Counted from the first letter of the stretch, positions 44,498-53,602 are shown. The stretch: DNA of 64,000 nucleotides from Roseococcus sp. (GCA_026414745.1 JAOAIK010000017.1:60724-124723), one strand, 5' to 3'. A program made the numbers and translations. The notes: a model not told the origin generated them from the sequence alone.

Positions 44498-44544
44498 CAC
44501 AGGCGTCGCTTGACGCGCGGCGGCGGCGGCCGCAGCCCGGGGCC

Positions 44545-45510
44545 ATGCGCCGCCGCCCGCTGCTCGCCGCCCTGTCCGCCGCCGCCCTTCCGGCCCGCGC
44601 TTCCCTCGCGGCCGGGCCGGAGCGGGCGGTCCGCCTCGTCATCGCCTTTCCGCCCGGCGGCAGCACGGACATCCTGGCGCGGCTGATCGCGCCGCGCCTC
44701 GCCGCCCGGCTCGGCGTGGCGGTGACGCCCGAGAACCGCAGCGGCGCCTCCGGGGCGGTGGCGGCCGGCCATGTCGCGCAATCCCCGCCCGATGGCGCCG
44801 CCCTGCTCGTGGACAGCGGCGGGCAGGCGGTGAACCCGCATCTGCTGCGCGGACTTGCCTTCGATTATGCGCGCGATCTCGCGCCCGTGGCGCTGCTGGC
44901 GCGGCTGCCGCTGCTGCTGGTGGTGCGGGCGGGGCTGCCGCTGCGCGACCTCGCGGCGCTGCTGGGCTGGCTCGCCGCCCATCCGCGCGAGGCGCGCTAC
45001 GGCAGCGTGGGCATCGGCGCGCGCACCCACCTCGCCATGGCGGCGCTGCTGCGCCGCGCGGGGGTGGCGGCCGAGCACATCCCCTATCGCGGCGGCGCGG
45101 AGCAGATCCAGGGGCTGCTGCGCGGCGATGCGCCGATGGGCTTCACCTCGCCCGCCCTGGCCCTGCCCCTGCTGCGCGAGGGGCGGATCGCGGCGCTGGC
45201 CGTCACGGGGGCGGCGCGCGGCCCGCTGCTGCCCGAGGTGCCGAGCCTCGGCGAACTCGGCTTTTCCGGGCTGGTCCAGGGCGACTGGATCGGGCTCCTG
45301 GCGCGCGCCGGGGCGCCCGCCTCCTGGATCGCGCGCGTGGCGGCGGCGGCGCTGGAGGCGGTGGCCGCGCCCGAGCTCGCCCCGCGCCTTGCCGAGCTCG
45401 GCCTCGAGCCCGCGGCCGAGGGGCCGGAGGGCTTCGCCCGCTTTCTCGCCGCCGAGCGCGACAGCATGGGGGCGCTGATCCGCTCCGAGGGCATCCGCCT
45501 CGACGGATAG
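44545..45510 (+). CDS. Bug/TctC-family periplasmic binding protein (array copy 2)
   Basis: 321-residue Bug/TctC protein, 47 bases after copy 1. Short signal peptide MRRRPLLAALSAAALPARAS. Ligand-loop regions: AFPPGGSTDILARLIAPRLA (about 34-53), ENRSGASGAVAAG, HIPYRGGAEQIQGLLRGDAP (about 173-192), C-terminal SEGIRLDG. It shares with copy 1 the PPGGSTDILARLIAP loop, consistent with a local duplication that has since diverged over most of its length. Start ATG at 44545 lacks a strong ribosome binding site. Confidence 0.92.
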   Translation: MRRRPLLAALSAAALPARASLAAGPERAVRLVIAFPPGGSTDILARLIAPRLAARLGVAVTPENRSGASGAVAAGHVAQSPPDGAALLVDSGGQAVNPHLLRGLAFDYARDLAPVALLARLPLLLVVRAGLPLRDLAALLGWLAAHPREARYGSVGIGARTHLAMAALLRRAGVAAEHIPYRGGAEQIQGLLRGDAPMGFTSPALALPLLREGRIAALAVTGAARGPLLPEVPSLGELGFSGLVQGDWIGLLARAGAPASWIARVAAAALEAVAAPELAPRLAELGLEPAAEGPEGFARFLAAERDSMGALIRSEGIRLDG

Positions 45511-45551
45511 GCCCGCGCGCGGCAGAGTGCGCGCGCAGAGGAGACTTCGCC

Positions 45552-46514
45552 ATGCATCGCCGCGCGCTGCTCGCCGCCCCCTTCGCCGCCCTCGCCGCGC
45601 CCGCCCTGGCGCAGGGCTGGTCGCCCAGCCGGCCGGTGCGCGTCGTGGTGGCCTGGCCGGCGGGCGGCAGCGCCGACGCCTCCATCCGCCTCGTCGCGCC
45701 GCACATGCAGCAGGTGCTGGGCCAGCCCGTGGTGATCGAGAACCGCGGCGGGGCCTCCGGCTCCATCGGCGCGGGCGTGGCGGTGCAGGCCGCGCCCGAC
45801 GGGCACACGCTGCTCTTCGACGCGGCGGGGCAGGTGAGCAACCCGCTGCTGATGCGCGGCCTCGCCTTCGACTACGCCACCGCCTTCACGCCCGTGACGC
45901 TGTTCGCGCTGCTGCCGAACGTGCTGGTGGTGCGGGCCGATGCGCCGGTGCGCAGCGTCGCCGATCTGGTGGCGCATCTGCGCGCCAACCCCGGCACGCC
46001 CTATGCCTCGACCGGCATCGGGCTGATGAGCCACCTCGCCGCCGTGATGTTCACCCAGCAGGAGCGGCTCGAGGCCACCCATGTGCCCTACCGCGCCAGC
46101 GCCCAGTCCATCCCCGCCCTGCTGGCGGGCGAGACCTTCTTCACCTTCAACACCACGCCGCTGGTCGTGCCGCTGATCCGCGACAACCGGCTGCGCGCCC
46201 TGGCGGTGGCCACGCCCGCGCGCATCCCCGCCCTGCCCGATGTGCCCACCATGGCGGAGCTCGGCTATGGCGGCTTCTCGCTGAACGAGTGGCTGGGGAT
46301 GTTCGCCCCGGCCGGCACCCCGCCCGCCGCCATCGCGCGCCATGTGGAGGCCTGCCACGCCGGCCTCGCCGACCCCACGGTGCGCGAGCGCCATGCCGCG
46401 CTGGGGATGGAGATCGTGGCCAGCGGCACCGAGCGCTTCGCCGCCTTCCTGGCCGAGCAGCGCGCGCAGATCGGCGCGCTGATCCGCGACAACAACATCC
46501 GCCTGGAGAGCTGA
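45552..46514 (+). CDS. Bug/TctC-family periplasmic binding protein (array copy 3)
   Basis: 320-residue Bug/TctC protein. Signal peptide MHRRALLAAPFAALAAPALA. The first ligand loop differs from copies 1-2: AWPAGGSADASIRLVAPHMQ (about 32-51), so a different ligand is likely. Other parts: VIENRGGASGSIGAG, RGLAFDYATAFTPVTLF (shared start FDYATAFTP with copy 4), THVPYRASAQSIPALLAGET. GAGGAGAC lies upstream of the ATG. A small CGCGCGC/GCGCGCG hairpin (45514-45535) precedes it. Confidence 0.93.
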   Translation: MHRRALLAAPFAALAAPALAQGWSPSRPVRVVVAWPAGGSADASIRLVAPHMQQVLGQPVVIENRGGASGSIGAGVAVQAAPDGHTLLFDAAGQVSNPLLMRGLAFDYATAFTPVTLFALLPNVLVVRADAPVRSVADLVAHLRANPGTPYASTGIGLMSHLAAVMFTQQERLEATHVPYRASAQSIPALLAGETFFTFNTTPLVVPLIRDNRLRALAVATPARIPALPDVPTMAELGYGGFSLNEWLGMFAPAGTPPAAIARHVEACHAGLADPTVRERHAALGMEIVASGTERFAAFLAEQRAQIGALIRDNNIRLES

Positions 46515-46517
46515 GCC

Positions 46518-47477
46518 ATGCGCCGCCGTTCCCTGATCCTCGCGGCCCCGATGCTCGCCGCGCCCGCCCTTGCCCAGAGCTGGGCGCCGAGCCGGGCCAT
46601 CCGCCTCGTCGCGCCCTATGCGCCGGGGGGCGGGGTGGACACGGCCTCGCGCCTGCTGGCCGGGCCCATGTCGGCCCATCTCGGGCAGAGCGTGGTGGTG
46701 GAGAACCGGGCCGGCGCGGGCGGCTCCATCGGCGCGGCGGAGGTGGCGCGCGCCGCGCCGGACGGCCACACCGTGATGGTGGACGCCATGGCGCACACGG
46801 TGAACCCCGCGCTGATGCGCGGCCTGCCCTTCGACTACGCCACCGCCTTCACGCCGATCAGCCAGGTGCTGATCTGGCCGCAGATCCTGCTCGTGCATCC
46901 CTCGCTGCCGGTGCGCAGCCTCGCGGAGTTCGTGGCGCATGTGCGGGCGCGGCCGGGGCAGCTCTCCTACGGTTCCTCGGGCAATGCCACGGCGGCGCAT
47001 CTCGCCTCGGTGCTCCTGCTCAACCGCGCGGGGCTGGACATGATCCATGTGCCCTATCGCGGCGGCGCGCCGGCGCTGCAGGATCTGCTCGCGGGGAATC
47101 TCGCCTTCGTCTTCGGCACCGTCGCCTCCTCGCTGCAGCTCGCGCAGGAGGGGCGGGTGCGGGCCCTGGCCGTGACCACGGCGCAGCGCCTGGCCGTGCT
47201 GCCCGATGTCGCCACCGTCGCCGAGCAGGGCTTCCCGGGCTATGAGCTGAACGAGTGGAACGGCCTCTATGCCCCGGCCGGCCTGCCCGAGCCGGCGGTG
47301 CGGCGCTGGCACGGGGCGGTGCGGCATGCGCTGGCCGATGCGGGCGTGCGCGCGCGGCTCGATGCGCTGGGGGCCATCCCGCTCGGCACCGACCCCGAGA
47401 GCTTCGCCCGCTATGTGCGCGATCAGCGCGAGGCGATGGCCCGGCTGGTGCGCGAGGCGCGGATCGAGCTGGGCTGA
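46518..47477 (+). CDS. Bug/TctC-family periplasmic binding protein (array copy 4)
   Basis: 319-residue Bug/TctC protein starting 3 bases after copy 3 ends, so the two are co-translated. Signal peptide MRRRSLILAAPMLAAPALAQ. First ligand loop VAPYAPGGGVDTASRLLAGP (about 31-50), VVENRAGAGGSIG, LPFDYATAFTPISQVLIWPQ, HVPYRGGAPALQDLLAGNLA and a terminal REARIELG. The loop VDTASRLL is yet another variant, supporting diversification of ligand specificity within the array. Confidence 0.93.
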   Translation: MRRRSLILAAPMLAAPALAQSWAPSRAIRLVAPYAPGGGVDTASRLLAGPMSAHLGQSVVVENRAGAGGSIGAAEVARAAPDGHTVMVDAMAHTVNPALMRGLPFDYATAFTPISQVLIWPQILLVHPSLPVRSLAEFVAHVRARPGQLSYGSSGNATAAHLASVLLLNRAGLDMIHVPYRGGAPALQDLLAGNLAFVFGTVASSLQLAQEGRVRALAVTTAQRLAVLPDVATVAEQGFPGYELNEWNGLYAPAGLPEPAVRRWHGAVRHALADAGVRARLDALGAIPLGTDPESFARYVRDQREAMARLVREARIELG

Positions 47478-47530
47478 CCCGCGCCCGCGCGGCGCGTCAT
47501 CCCGGCGGCCGCTGTCCGCGACTCGTGAGA

Positions 47531-47547
47531 CGGCGGCGGGGCCGCCG
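47531..47547. terminator. GC hairpin between convergent genes
   Basis: CGGCGGC, a GGG loop and GCCGCCG form a perfect 7-bp stem in the 145-base gap between the last Bug gene and the convergent TerB-like gene. No U-run follows on either strand, so termination would need Rho or another mechanism. The gap holds nothing else recognised. Confidence 0.3.
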
Positions 47548-47622
47548 GCTTGCCGTTGCTCGGGCACGCCGCCGGCCGCCGACCCGTCGTGCGCGCTGCG
47601 TTCGGCTACTCGGCCGGCCGCA

Positions 47623-48198
47623 TCACGCGCCGAAGGCGGCCGCGAGATCGTGCAGCACGGCGCGCTCGGCCGCCGAGACGCGGTTGCCCACGCCGAGGCC
47701 GAGGAAGCCGCCCGCGGCGTCCGCCACCTGCTCGGCCTGGCCCAGAACCGCCTCGCGCAGCGCGTGGCGCTCGGCCTCGGGCATCGCGGCCGTGAGCACC
47801 TGGATATAGGCCTTCCAGGCCTGCGCGATGCCGGGCGGCGGCGCCTCGGCCAGCCAGTGTTCGAGAAGCGCGTGGCCAGGCCCGCCCGGCTGGATGCCCC
47901 GCTTGTGCGCCGCCGAGAGGATGGCCGCCTGCTCCTCCTTGGACATTGCGCCATCGGCCCAGGCGACGAGCACGAGGGGCGCAAGCGCCAGCGCGGCGAC
48001 GCTGGCCGCGCTGATGCCGAGGCCGAGCAGCTGCTTCAACACCGCGGGATCGGTGATTCCGGAGGCGGCGGCGAGCGCGCCCTCCTCCGTCGCCTGCTGG
48101 TCCTGCGCGCGCAGGCGGTTCAGCAGCTCCTGATTGTGCCGCGCGAAGAACGCCTCTTCCAGCGCCGCGCGGCGGTCCTCGAACAGCTTGTCCGGCAT
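47623..48198 (-). CDS. TerB-like protein of unknown function
   Basis: 191-residue, mostly helical protein. The N-terminal 40 residues are charged and likely coiled-coil (EDRRAALEEAFFARHNQELL). A central part, VLVAWADGAMSKEEQAAILS (about 78-97), matches the acidic helix pattern of TerB-type tellurite-resistance domains, where Asp and Glu bind metal. Repeats of similar helices follow (AAMPEAERHALREAV; VSAAERAVLHDLAAAFG), so two half-domains are possible. The ATG at 48198 has GAGGG upstream. It is convergent with the Bug array. The family call is tentative; function cannot be assigned. Confidence 0.6.
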   Translation of the reverse strand: MPDKLFEDRRAALEEAFFARHNQELLNRLRAQDQQATEEGALAAASGITDPAVLKQLLGLGISAASVAALALAPLVLVAWADGAMSKEEQAAILSAAHKRGIQPGGPGHALLEHWLAEAPPPGIAQAWKAYIQVLTAAMPEAERHALREAVLGQAEQVADAAGGFLGLGVGNRVSAAERAVLHDLAAAFGA

Positions 48199-48279
48199 GC
48201 CACCCTCATCCGTTTGCGCGCCGCCTCATGCCACCGGGCGGCGTCGGCGTCGAGGAGAATGGCATGACATCGGGGGCGG

Positions 48280-49281
48280 TTACACCACCCCCGTCCAGTC
48301 GGCGGGGACGAAGCGGAAGCCCTCGCCCTCCTGGGCGATGAAGCCGGTGCCGGGGAAGTTGAAGTGGTAGGCGGCCATGCGCGCGCGCTCGGCGGCGATG
48401 CGGCCGAACAGGCGACGGCGGCTCTGTTCGGCCATCGCCGGGTCGAAGTCGAAGACGGAATGCCAGCCGGGGTGGCGCAGGAACAGCTCGGGCCGGCCGG
48501 CGGCATCGCCGGTGACGAAGAGTTGCTCGCGCCCGCTGCTCACATGGAAGGCGCAATGGCCGGGCGTGTGGCCGGGGGTCGCGATGGCGCGGATGCCGGG
48601 GGCGATCTCCTGCCCGTCCTCGAACATCCTCAGGCGCGCGCGCAGCGGGCCGAAGCGGCGCGCGGTGTTGGCGAAGTTGCCGCGCTGGAACTGCGGGCTG
48701 CGCGCGGCGTTGGACTCGTCGCTCCACCACGCCCATTCGGCGGCCGGGACCGCCACCTCCGCGTTGGGATAGAAGGGGCGGTTTTCGGCGGTGGTGAGGC
48801 CGGTGATGTGGTCGCCATGGAAATGGCTGACGCAGACCAGCGTCACGTCCTCGGGGCGGAGTCCGGCCGCGGCGAGGTTCTGCGGCAGCAGGCCCGTGCC
48901 CGCCGGAAGCTGCCCGGCGCCGGTGCCCGCGTCGAAGGCCACCACCCCGCGCGGGGTTTCGAGGAAGGTGACGATGTAGGGGTTGATCAGGTTGCGCGTG
49001 GGCAGCATCGCCGCCTCCAGCGCCGCCTGAACCGCGCTGGCGGGCTGGTTCACCACCAGCCCCTCCAGCGGGTTGGCGCGGAACACCATGCCGTCATGCA
49101 CCATGACGACGGTGATCTCGCCGAGCCGGAAGCGGTAGAAGCCCGGCGCCTGGGGCGAGGGCGGCACGGCGGCGGGCGTGCCCTGCGCGGGCAGGGGGTG
49201 CGGCGCAAGCAGCGCGGGGGCGGCGAGGGCCGCACCCAGCGCGAGGCGGCGGGCGATCATGGCGCTGTCTCGCTCGGCCAT
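48280..49281 (-). CDS. Exported metallo-beta-lactamase-fold hydrolase, copy 2
   Basis: 333-residue MBL-fold protein with an N-terminal signal (ALGAALAAPALLAPHPLPAQ). The zinc-binding motif is CVSHFHGDHITGL (about 150-162), with TPGHTPGHCAFH and FVTGDAAGRPE supplying further metal ligands, as in lactonase-type (AHL/quorum-quenching-like) and other MBL hydrolases. It closely resembles the upstream paralogue, with the AEWAWW and FRFVPADW segments common to both. The second start ATG 49260 is also possible; 49281 follows the paralogue stop by 4 bases. Substrate unknown; acts in the periplasm. Confidence 0.88.
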   Translation of the reverse strand: MAERDSAMIARRLALGAALAAPALLAPHPLPAQGTPAAVPPSPQAPGFYRFRLGEITVVMVHDGMVFRANPLEGLVVNQPASAVQAALEAAMLPTRNLINPYIVTFLETPRGVVAFDAGTGAGQLPAGTGLLPQNLAAAGLRPEDVTLVCVSHFHGDHITGLTTAENRPFYPNAEVAVPAAEWAWWSDESNAARSPQFQRGNFANTARRFGPLRARLRMFEDGQEIAPGIRAIATPGHTPGHCAFHVSSGREQLFVTGDAAGRPELFLRHPGWHSVFDFDPAMAEQSRRRLFGRIAAERARMAAYHFNFPGTGFIAQEGEGFRFVPADWTGVV

Positions 49282-49285
49282 GGTC

Positions 49286-50254
49286 TCAGACCTGGCTCGA
49301 CCAGTCCGCCGGCACGAAGCGGAAACCCTGTCCTTCGCGCGCGATGAACCCGTTGGCGGGGAACATGTAGTGGTAGCCGGTGACGCGCATGCGCTCGCTC
49401 GCCACCCGGTCGAAGATGCGCCGGCGGGTGGCGGCGGCCATGTCCCCGTCGAAGTCGAAGACGATCTGCCAATCCGGACGGCGGGCGCCGATCTCCGGGC
49501 GGTTGGTGAGGTCGGCGAGGAACATCATCTGATCGGTGCCGTCCGCGACGTGATAGACGGTGTGGCCCGGGGTGTGCCCATGCGCGGCGACGGCCCGGAT
49601 ACCCGGCACCACCTCCTCGCCGTCGCGCACCTGGCGGATGCGGCCCTGGTAGGGGCCGAAGCGCCGCGCGGTGTTGGCGAAGTTGGGCCGCTGGCCCTCC
49701 GGGCTGCGCGCGCTGTTCGCCTCGTCCGTCCACCAGGCCCATTCGGCGGCGGGGACGATGACCTCGGCGTTGGGGAAGGCGCGCTCGTTCTGCGCGGTGG
49801 TGAGGCCGGTGATGTGGTCGCCGTGGAAGTGGCTGACGATCACGCCCGCCACCCGCGCCGGGTCGAGGCCGGCGGCGCGCATGTTGGCCGCCATCTGCCC
49901 TGCGGTGGGTGCCATCTGCGCGCCGGTGCCGCTGTCGAAGACGTAGAGGCCGCGCGGCGTCTCGACGAAGGTGATGGTGAAGGGGACGGTGAGCTGATCG
50001 CCCGGCAGGAAGGCTTCCGCCAGCAGCGCCTGCACCTCGGCGGTGGGCACGCCGCGCACGAAGCCCTCCACGGGGCGGCGGAAGAAGCCGTCATGCACGG
50101 TGGTGACGGTGAAGCCGCCCACCTTGAAGCGGTAGAAACCCGGCGCCTGGGCGGGGGCGGGCGGGGCGGCGGCCTGCTGCGCGGCGGCCGGCAGGGCCAA
50201 CGCGGCGGCGACGGCGGCGGAACCGGCGAACAGGCCACGACGATCGGTGCTCAT
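49286..50254 (-). CDS. Exported metallo-beta-lactamase-fold hydrolase, copy 1
   Basis: 322-residue MBL-fold protein. Signal sequence MSTDRRGLFAGSAAVAAALA with paired Arg (Tat-like), cleavage near AAAQQ, then a Pro/Ala linker. Zinc motif IVSHFHGDHITGLT (about 138-151); AHGHTPGHTVYH and MFLADLTNRPE follow. Shares AEWAWWTDEANSARSP and FRFVPADW with the next gene, so the pair arose by tandem duplication. A weak promoter-like TTGCCC-19-CATACC is at 50286-50316. Whether these are lactonases, arylsulfatases or other hydrolases is not resolvable here. Confidence 0.88.
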   Translation of the reverse strand: MSTDRRGLFAGSAAVAAALALPAAAQQAAAPPAPAQAPGFYRFKVGGFTVTTVHDGFFRRPVEGFVRGVPTAEVQALLAEAFLPGDQLTVPFTITFVETPRGLYVFDSGTGAQMAPTAGQMAANMRAAGLDPARVAGVIVSHFHGDHITGLTTAQNERAFPNAEVIVPAAEWAWWTDEANSARSPEGQRPNFANTARRFGPYQGRIRQVRDGEEVVPGIRAVAAHGHTPGHTVYHVADGTDQMMFLADLTNRPEIGARRPDWQIVFDFDGDMAAATRRRIFDRVASERMRVTGYHYMFPANGFIAREGQGFRFVPADWSSQV

Positions 50255-50332
50255 GGGGCGTCTCTCCCTGATCGTTGCGCAGACGGGTATGCCATGGACG
50301 GGCGCCAGGGGGGCAAGAAAAACCGCCCGCCG

Positions 50333-51706
50333 TCAGTCCAGCACGCAGGCCCCATGCTGGCGCGGCACGAAGCGGCCGGTGCCGGGCCTCGCCAGCACCC
50401 GCTCGCCGTCCCAGATGCGCCTGCCGCGCAGATAGGTGGCCGCCACCCGTGCGCGCATCGCCATTCCGTCATAGGGCGACCAGCGGGCGTTCTCGCGGTC
50501 CTGGATCTTCGCGGCGTCGAAGACGAAGGCCCCGCGCTCCATCACCAGGAGGTCGGCGTCGCCGCCGATGCGGATGGCGCCCTTCTTCGGGAACAGCCCA
50601 TGATAGCGCGCGGGCCGCTCGGCGCAGAGCGAGGCCATGAGGGTGAGCGGCAGGCCGCGCTGCTCGAGCAGCGTGAACATCAGCGGCGCGAAACTCTGCA
50701 GGCCGGTCAGCCCCGCGCCGACGGCGAAGATGTCGCCCGCGTAGATCTTGCGCTCGCGCGGCCAGGGGGCGTGGTCGGTCGAGACATAGGCGACCTTGCC
50801 GGCCGTCAGCGCGGCCCACATGCGCTCCACCTCCTCGCGGGTGCGGAAGGGCGGGTTGCATTTGCCGAAGCCCTCGAGGCGGAGGATGTCCTCCTCCGTC
50901 ATGCAGAGATACTGGATACATGCCTCGCCGGAGGTGCGCGCGCCCTGGTTGCGGAACAGCTCCGCCAGCTCGAAGCCGCGGGCGAGAGAGGAATGGGCGA
51001 TGTGGACGTGGCAGCCCGTCTCCAGCGCCATCTCGAAGATGGCGAGATCCGCCATGCTCTCGGTGATGGGCGGCCGGGTGCGGCAATGCATGATGGGATC
51101 GGTGCGGCCGGCCGCCTTGGCCTGGGCGGTGAGCTTCTCCACCAGCTCCTGGTCCTCGTTGTGGATCGCGACCATGAGGTTGGTCTTCGCGATCTCGGCG
51201 AAGGCGCGCAGCATGGTCGGATGGTCGATGCGCGGGAAGCGCACGGGGTCGTATTCGTAGGTGGAGAGCTTGAAGGAGCAGATGCCGCCGGCGACGAGCC
51301 CCGCCACATCCTCCACGTTCCCGTCCTTCCGGAGCGTCCCGTAGAGCGCCATGTCCACGTGCGAGAGGCGGTTCACGTGCTCGATCTTCTCGGCGAGGAT
51401 GGCGGCGTCCGTCACCGGGCGCGGCACGTCGTAGGGCATGTCCACGCAGGTGGTCACCCCGCCCGCGGCGGCGGACATGGAGGCGCCCTCGATGCCCGGC
51501 CAGCCGGTGCTGGACGAGGTGTGCATATGCCCGTCCACCAGCCCCGGGAAGACCAGCATGCCCGCATGGTCGGCCAGCTCCTCGGCGGCCGGGGGGCTGC
51601 CCTGGCCGATGGCGGCGATGATCCCGCCCTTCACCGCGACGTAGCCGCGCTCCAGGATCCGGTCCGCCAGCACCAGATCCCCGCGCACCACCAGATCGAA
51701 CGCCAT
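50333..51706 (-). CDS. Cyclic amidohydrolase (allantoinase/dihydropyrimidinase-like)
   Basis: 457-residue metal-dependent amidohydrolase of the dihydroorotase/allantoinase/dihydropyrimidinase group. The binuclear-zinc site can be traced: His60-x-His62 (VDGHMH), the carboxylated lysine Lys146 (CSFKLSTYEY), His182 (AIHNED), His238 (HIAHSS) and Asp311 (STDHAPW). It hydrolyses a cyclic amide ring in the cytoplasm. Start ATG 51706 gives the family N-terminus (FDLVVRGDLVLAD). A promoter-like TTGGCG-17-TAGCCT lies at 51779-51807. Substrate unclear; hydantoins, dihydropyrimidines and allantoin are the candidates. Confidence 0.9.
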   Translation of the reverse strand: MAFDLVVRGDLVLADRILERGYVAVKGGIIAAIGQGSPPAAEELADHAGMLVFPGLVDGHMHTSSSTGWPGIEGASMSAAAGGVTTCVDMPYDVPRPVTDAAILAEKIEHVNRLSHVDMALYGTLRKDGNVEDVAGLVAGGICSFKLSTYEYDPVRFPRIDHPTMLRAFAEIAKTNLMVAIHNEDQELVEKLTAQAKAAGRTDPIMHCRTRPPITESMADLAIFEMALETGCHVHIAHSSLARGFELAELFRNQGARTSGEACIQYLCMTEEDILRLEGFGKCNPPFRTREEVERMWAALTAGKVAYVSTDHAPWPRERKIYAGDIFAVGAGLTGLQSFAPLMFTLLEQRGLPLTLMASLCAERPARYHGLFPKKGAIRIGGDADLLVMERGAFVFDAAKIQDRENARWSPYDGMAMRARVAATYLRGRRIWDGERVLARPGTGRFVPRQHGACVLD

Positions 51707-51778
51707 GCGTGCCGCTTCCCTCGCCGAGTGGACATGCCGGCCGCGCCCGATAGGATGCGCGGCACCGTCGTGAATCGA

Positions 51779-51807
51779 AGGCTAGGCGCGGGCGGCAGGT
51801 TCGCCAA
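51779..51807 (-). promoter_or_regulatory. Candidate promoter of the cyclic amidohydrolase
   Basis: TTGGCG (minus strand, 51807-51802) and TAGCCT (51784-51779) with 17-base spacing, in the 130-base divergent gap before the PrpD-type gene. The leader to the ATG at 51706 is about 65 bases. It is another example of the recurring TTGRCN/TAGCCT pattern. Confidence 0.45.
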
Positions 51808-51836
51808 GCGCCGCAGGCATGAGGAAGGCGCTGGCC

Positions 51837-53378
51837 ATGCAGATGCATCCCGTGAAGGTCTATCCCTCCAAGGCGCTGCTCAAGCGCGAGGAGCAGCTCG
51901 CCTGGAAGATCGCCGGCGTCGCCGCCGACAAGGTGCCGGTGGAGAAGGAGGTGGCGGCGATGATCATCAACCGGATCATCGACAACGCCGCCGTGGCCAT
52001 CGCCGCCATCAACCGCCGCCCCGTCGTCTCCGCCCGCGGCATGGCGCTCGGCCACCGCAAGAAGGAGGGCGGGGCGACGGTGTTCGGGCTGCCCTCGGGC
52101 ACCACGGTCAGCCCCGAGTGGGCGGCCTGGGCCAACGGGACGGCGGTGCGCGAACTCGACATGCACGACACCTTCCTCGCCGCCGACTACTCGCATCCGG
52201 GCGACAACATCCCGCCCGTTCTGGCGGTGGCGCAGGCGATGGGGCGGTCGGGGCGCGACCTGGTCCGCGGCCTCGCCACCGCCTACGAGATCCACATCGA
52301 CCTGGTGCGCGCGATCTGCCTCCATGAGCACAAGGTGGACCACATCGCCCATCTCTGCCCCGCGGCGGCGGCGGGCATCGGCACGCTGCTCGGGCTGAAG
52401 CAGGAGGTGATCTACCAGTCCGTGCAGCAGGCGCTGCACACCTCGATCAGCTTCCGCCAGTCGCGCAAGGGGGAGATCAGCTCCTGGAAGGCCTATGCGC
52501 CCGCGCATGCGGGCAAGCTCGCGGTCGAGGCGGTGGACCGCTGCATGCGCGGCGAGGGCGCGCCCTCCCCGATCTACGAGGGCGAGGACAGCGTGATCGC
52601 CTGGGTGCTGGCGGGGCGCACCCAGGCCGAGAAGCACGGGCGCCACACCGTCTACGACCCCGTCTACTACAACGTCCCGCTGCCCGCGCCGGGCGAGCCG
52701 AAGCGCGCCATCCTGGACAGCTACACCAAGGAGCACTCCGCCGAATACCAGAGCCAGGCGCTGATCGACCTCGCCTTCCGCATGCGCGAGGGCATCACCG
52801 ACTGGGACAGCATCGAGAAGATCACCATCCACACCAGCCACCACACCCACTACGTGATCGGCACCGGCGCCAACGACCCGCAGAAGATGGACCCCAAGGC
52901 GAGCCGCGAGACGCTCGACCACTCCATCATGTACATCTTCGCGGTGGCGCTGCAGGACGGCACTTGGCACCACATCGACAGCTACACCCCCAAGCGCGCC
53001 TCGCGCCCCGACACGGTGCGGCTGTGGCACAAGATCGAGACGCGCGAGGATCCGTACTGGACCGAGCGCTATCACTCGAAGGATCCGGAGACGCTGGCCT
53101 TCGGCGGGCGGGTGGAAATCCTGTTCAAGGATGGCACGAAGAAAGTGGACGAGCTCGGCGTGGCCAACGCCCACCCGCGCGGGGCGAAGCCCTTCGGCCG
53201 CGCGGACTACATCCGCAAGTTCCGCACGCTGACGGAGGGGATCATCACCCCGCGCGAGGCGAACCGCTTCATCGAGGCGGCCGAGAACGTGCTCAGCCTC
53301 AAGGCGGGCGAGCTCTCGGCCTTGAACGTCGCGCTCCCCAAGGGCGCCTTGGCCGAAAGCAAGCCCGGCATCTTCTGA
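51837..53378 (+). CDS. prpD: 2-methylcitrate dehydratase-like PrpD protein
   Basis: 513-residue MmgE/PrpD protein that matches the 2-methylcitrate dehydratase type (propionate catabolism, 2-methylcitrate to 2-methyl-cis-aconitate). Diagnostic segments are [32 protein letters not shown] (about 98-129, with the H-D-x-x-x-x-D active-site group), [32 protein letters not shown] (about 205-224) and [15 protein letters not shown]. It is intact and well conserved compared with the other MmgE/PrpD protein at 18468-19847. The ATG at 51837 has an AGGAAGG 8 bases upstream; ATG 51819 and 51843 are alternatives. No prpB or prpC lies in this window. Confidence 0.86.
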   Translation: MQMHPVKVYPSKALLKREEQLAWKIAGVAADKVPVEKEVAAMIINRIIDNAAVAIAAINRRPVVSARGMALGHRKKEGGATVFGLPSGTTVSPEWAAWANGTAVRELDMHDTFLAADYSHPGDNIPPVLAVAQAMGRSGRDLVRGLATAYEIHIDLVRAICLHEHKVDHIAHLCPAAAAGIGTLLGLKQEVIYQSVQQALHTSISFRQSRKGEISSWKAYAPAHAGKLAVEAVDRCMRGEGAPSPIYEGEDSVIAWVLAGRTQAEKHGRHTVYDPVYYNVPLPAPGEPKRAILDSYTKEHSAEYQSQALIDLAFRMREGITDWDSIEKITIHTSHHTHYVIGTGANDPQKMDPKASRETLDHSIMYIFAVALQDGTWHHIDSYTPKRASRPDTVRLWHKIETREDPYWTERYHSKDPETLAFGGRVEILFKDGTKKVDELGVANAHPRGAKPFGRADYIRKFRTLTEGIITPREANRFIEAAENVLSLKAGELSALNVALPKGALAESKPGIF

Positions 53379-53388
53379 ACCGGCGGGC

Positions 53389-53409
53389 GCGGCGGCGCGA
53401 GGCCGCCGC
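53389..53409 (+). terminator. GC hairpin after the PrpD-type gene
   Basis: GCGGCGGC, loop GCGAG, GCCGCCGC form a perfect 8-bp stem 10 bases after the stop codon. No U-run follows. The rest of the 231-base gap to gpmI holds only GC-rich sequence and, at its end, a promoter-like element. Confidence 0.35.
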
Positions 53410-53573
53410 CCCCGGCAAGCTCCCCGGAAGACGGCCGGCAGCCGGGGGGCGGCGGGATGCCCGGGGCTCGCCCGCGGCCTCGCGCGGTCTCGGCATCTCT
53501 CCGATGTCCGGCCCGCTGCCGCGCCACCCGGGCGGCCGGCCGCGAGCACCCCGCGGCGCTGATCGCCCGCCTG

Positions 53574-53602
53574 CTGACATGAGCCGGATTCCGGCCTAAT
53601 CC
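53574..53602 (+). promoter_or_regulatory. Candidate promoter of gpmI giving a leaderless mRNA
   Basis: CTGACA (53574-53579) and TAATCC (53597-53602) have 17-base spacing. The predicted start, 7 bases after the -10 box, falls at about 53609-53610, on the ATG of gpmI. There is no Shine-Dalgarno sequence upstream of that ATG. Confidence 0.45.

Noticed and set aside
45514..45535. Short inverted repeat (CGCGCGC/GCGCGCG) before Bug copy 3 as an attachment site
   Set aside because: It is simple alternating GC that occurs by chance in this composition, and no integrase is present.
47531..47547. Intrinsic terminators at the GC hairpins (47531, 53389, 58186)
   Set aside because: None has a following U-run, so they are listed only as low-confidence hairpins.
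50310..50332. Terminator for the cyclic amidohydrolase suggested by a T-rich run after its stop
   Set aside because: The minus strand reads GGCGGGCGGTTTTTCTT but no complementary arm precedes it, so no stem forms.
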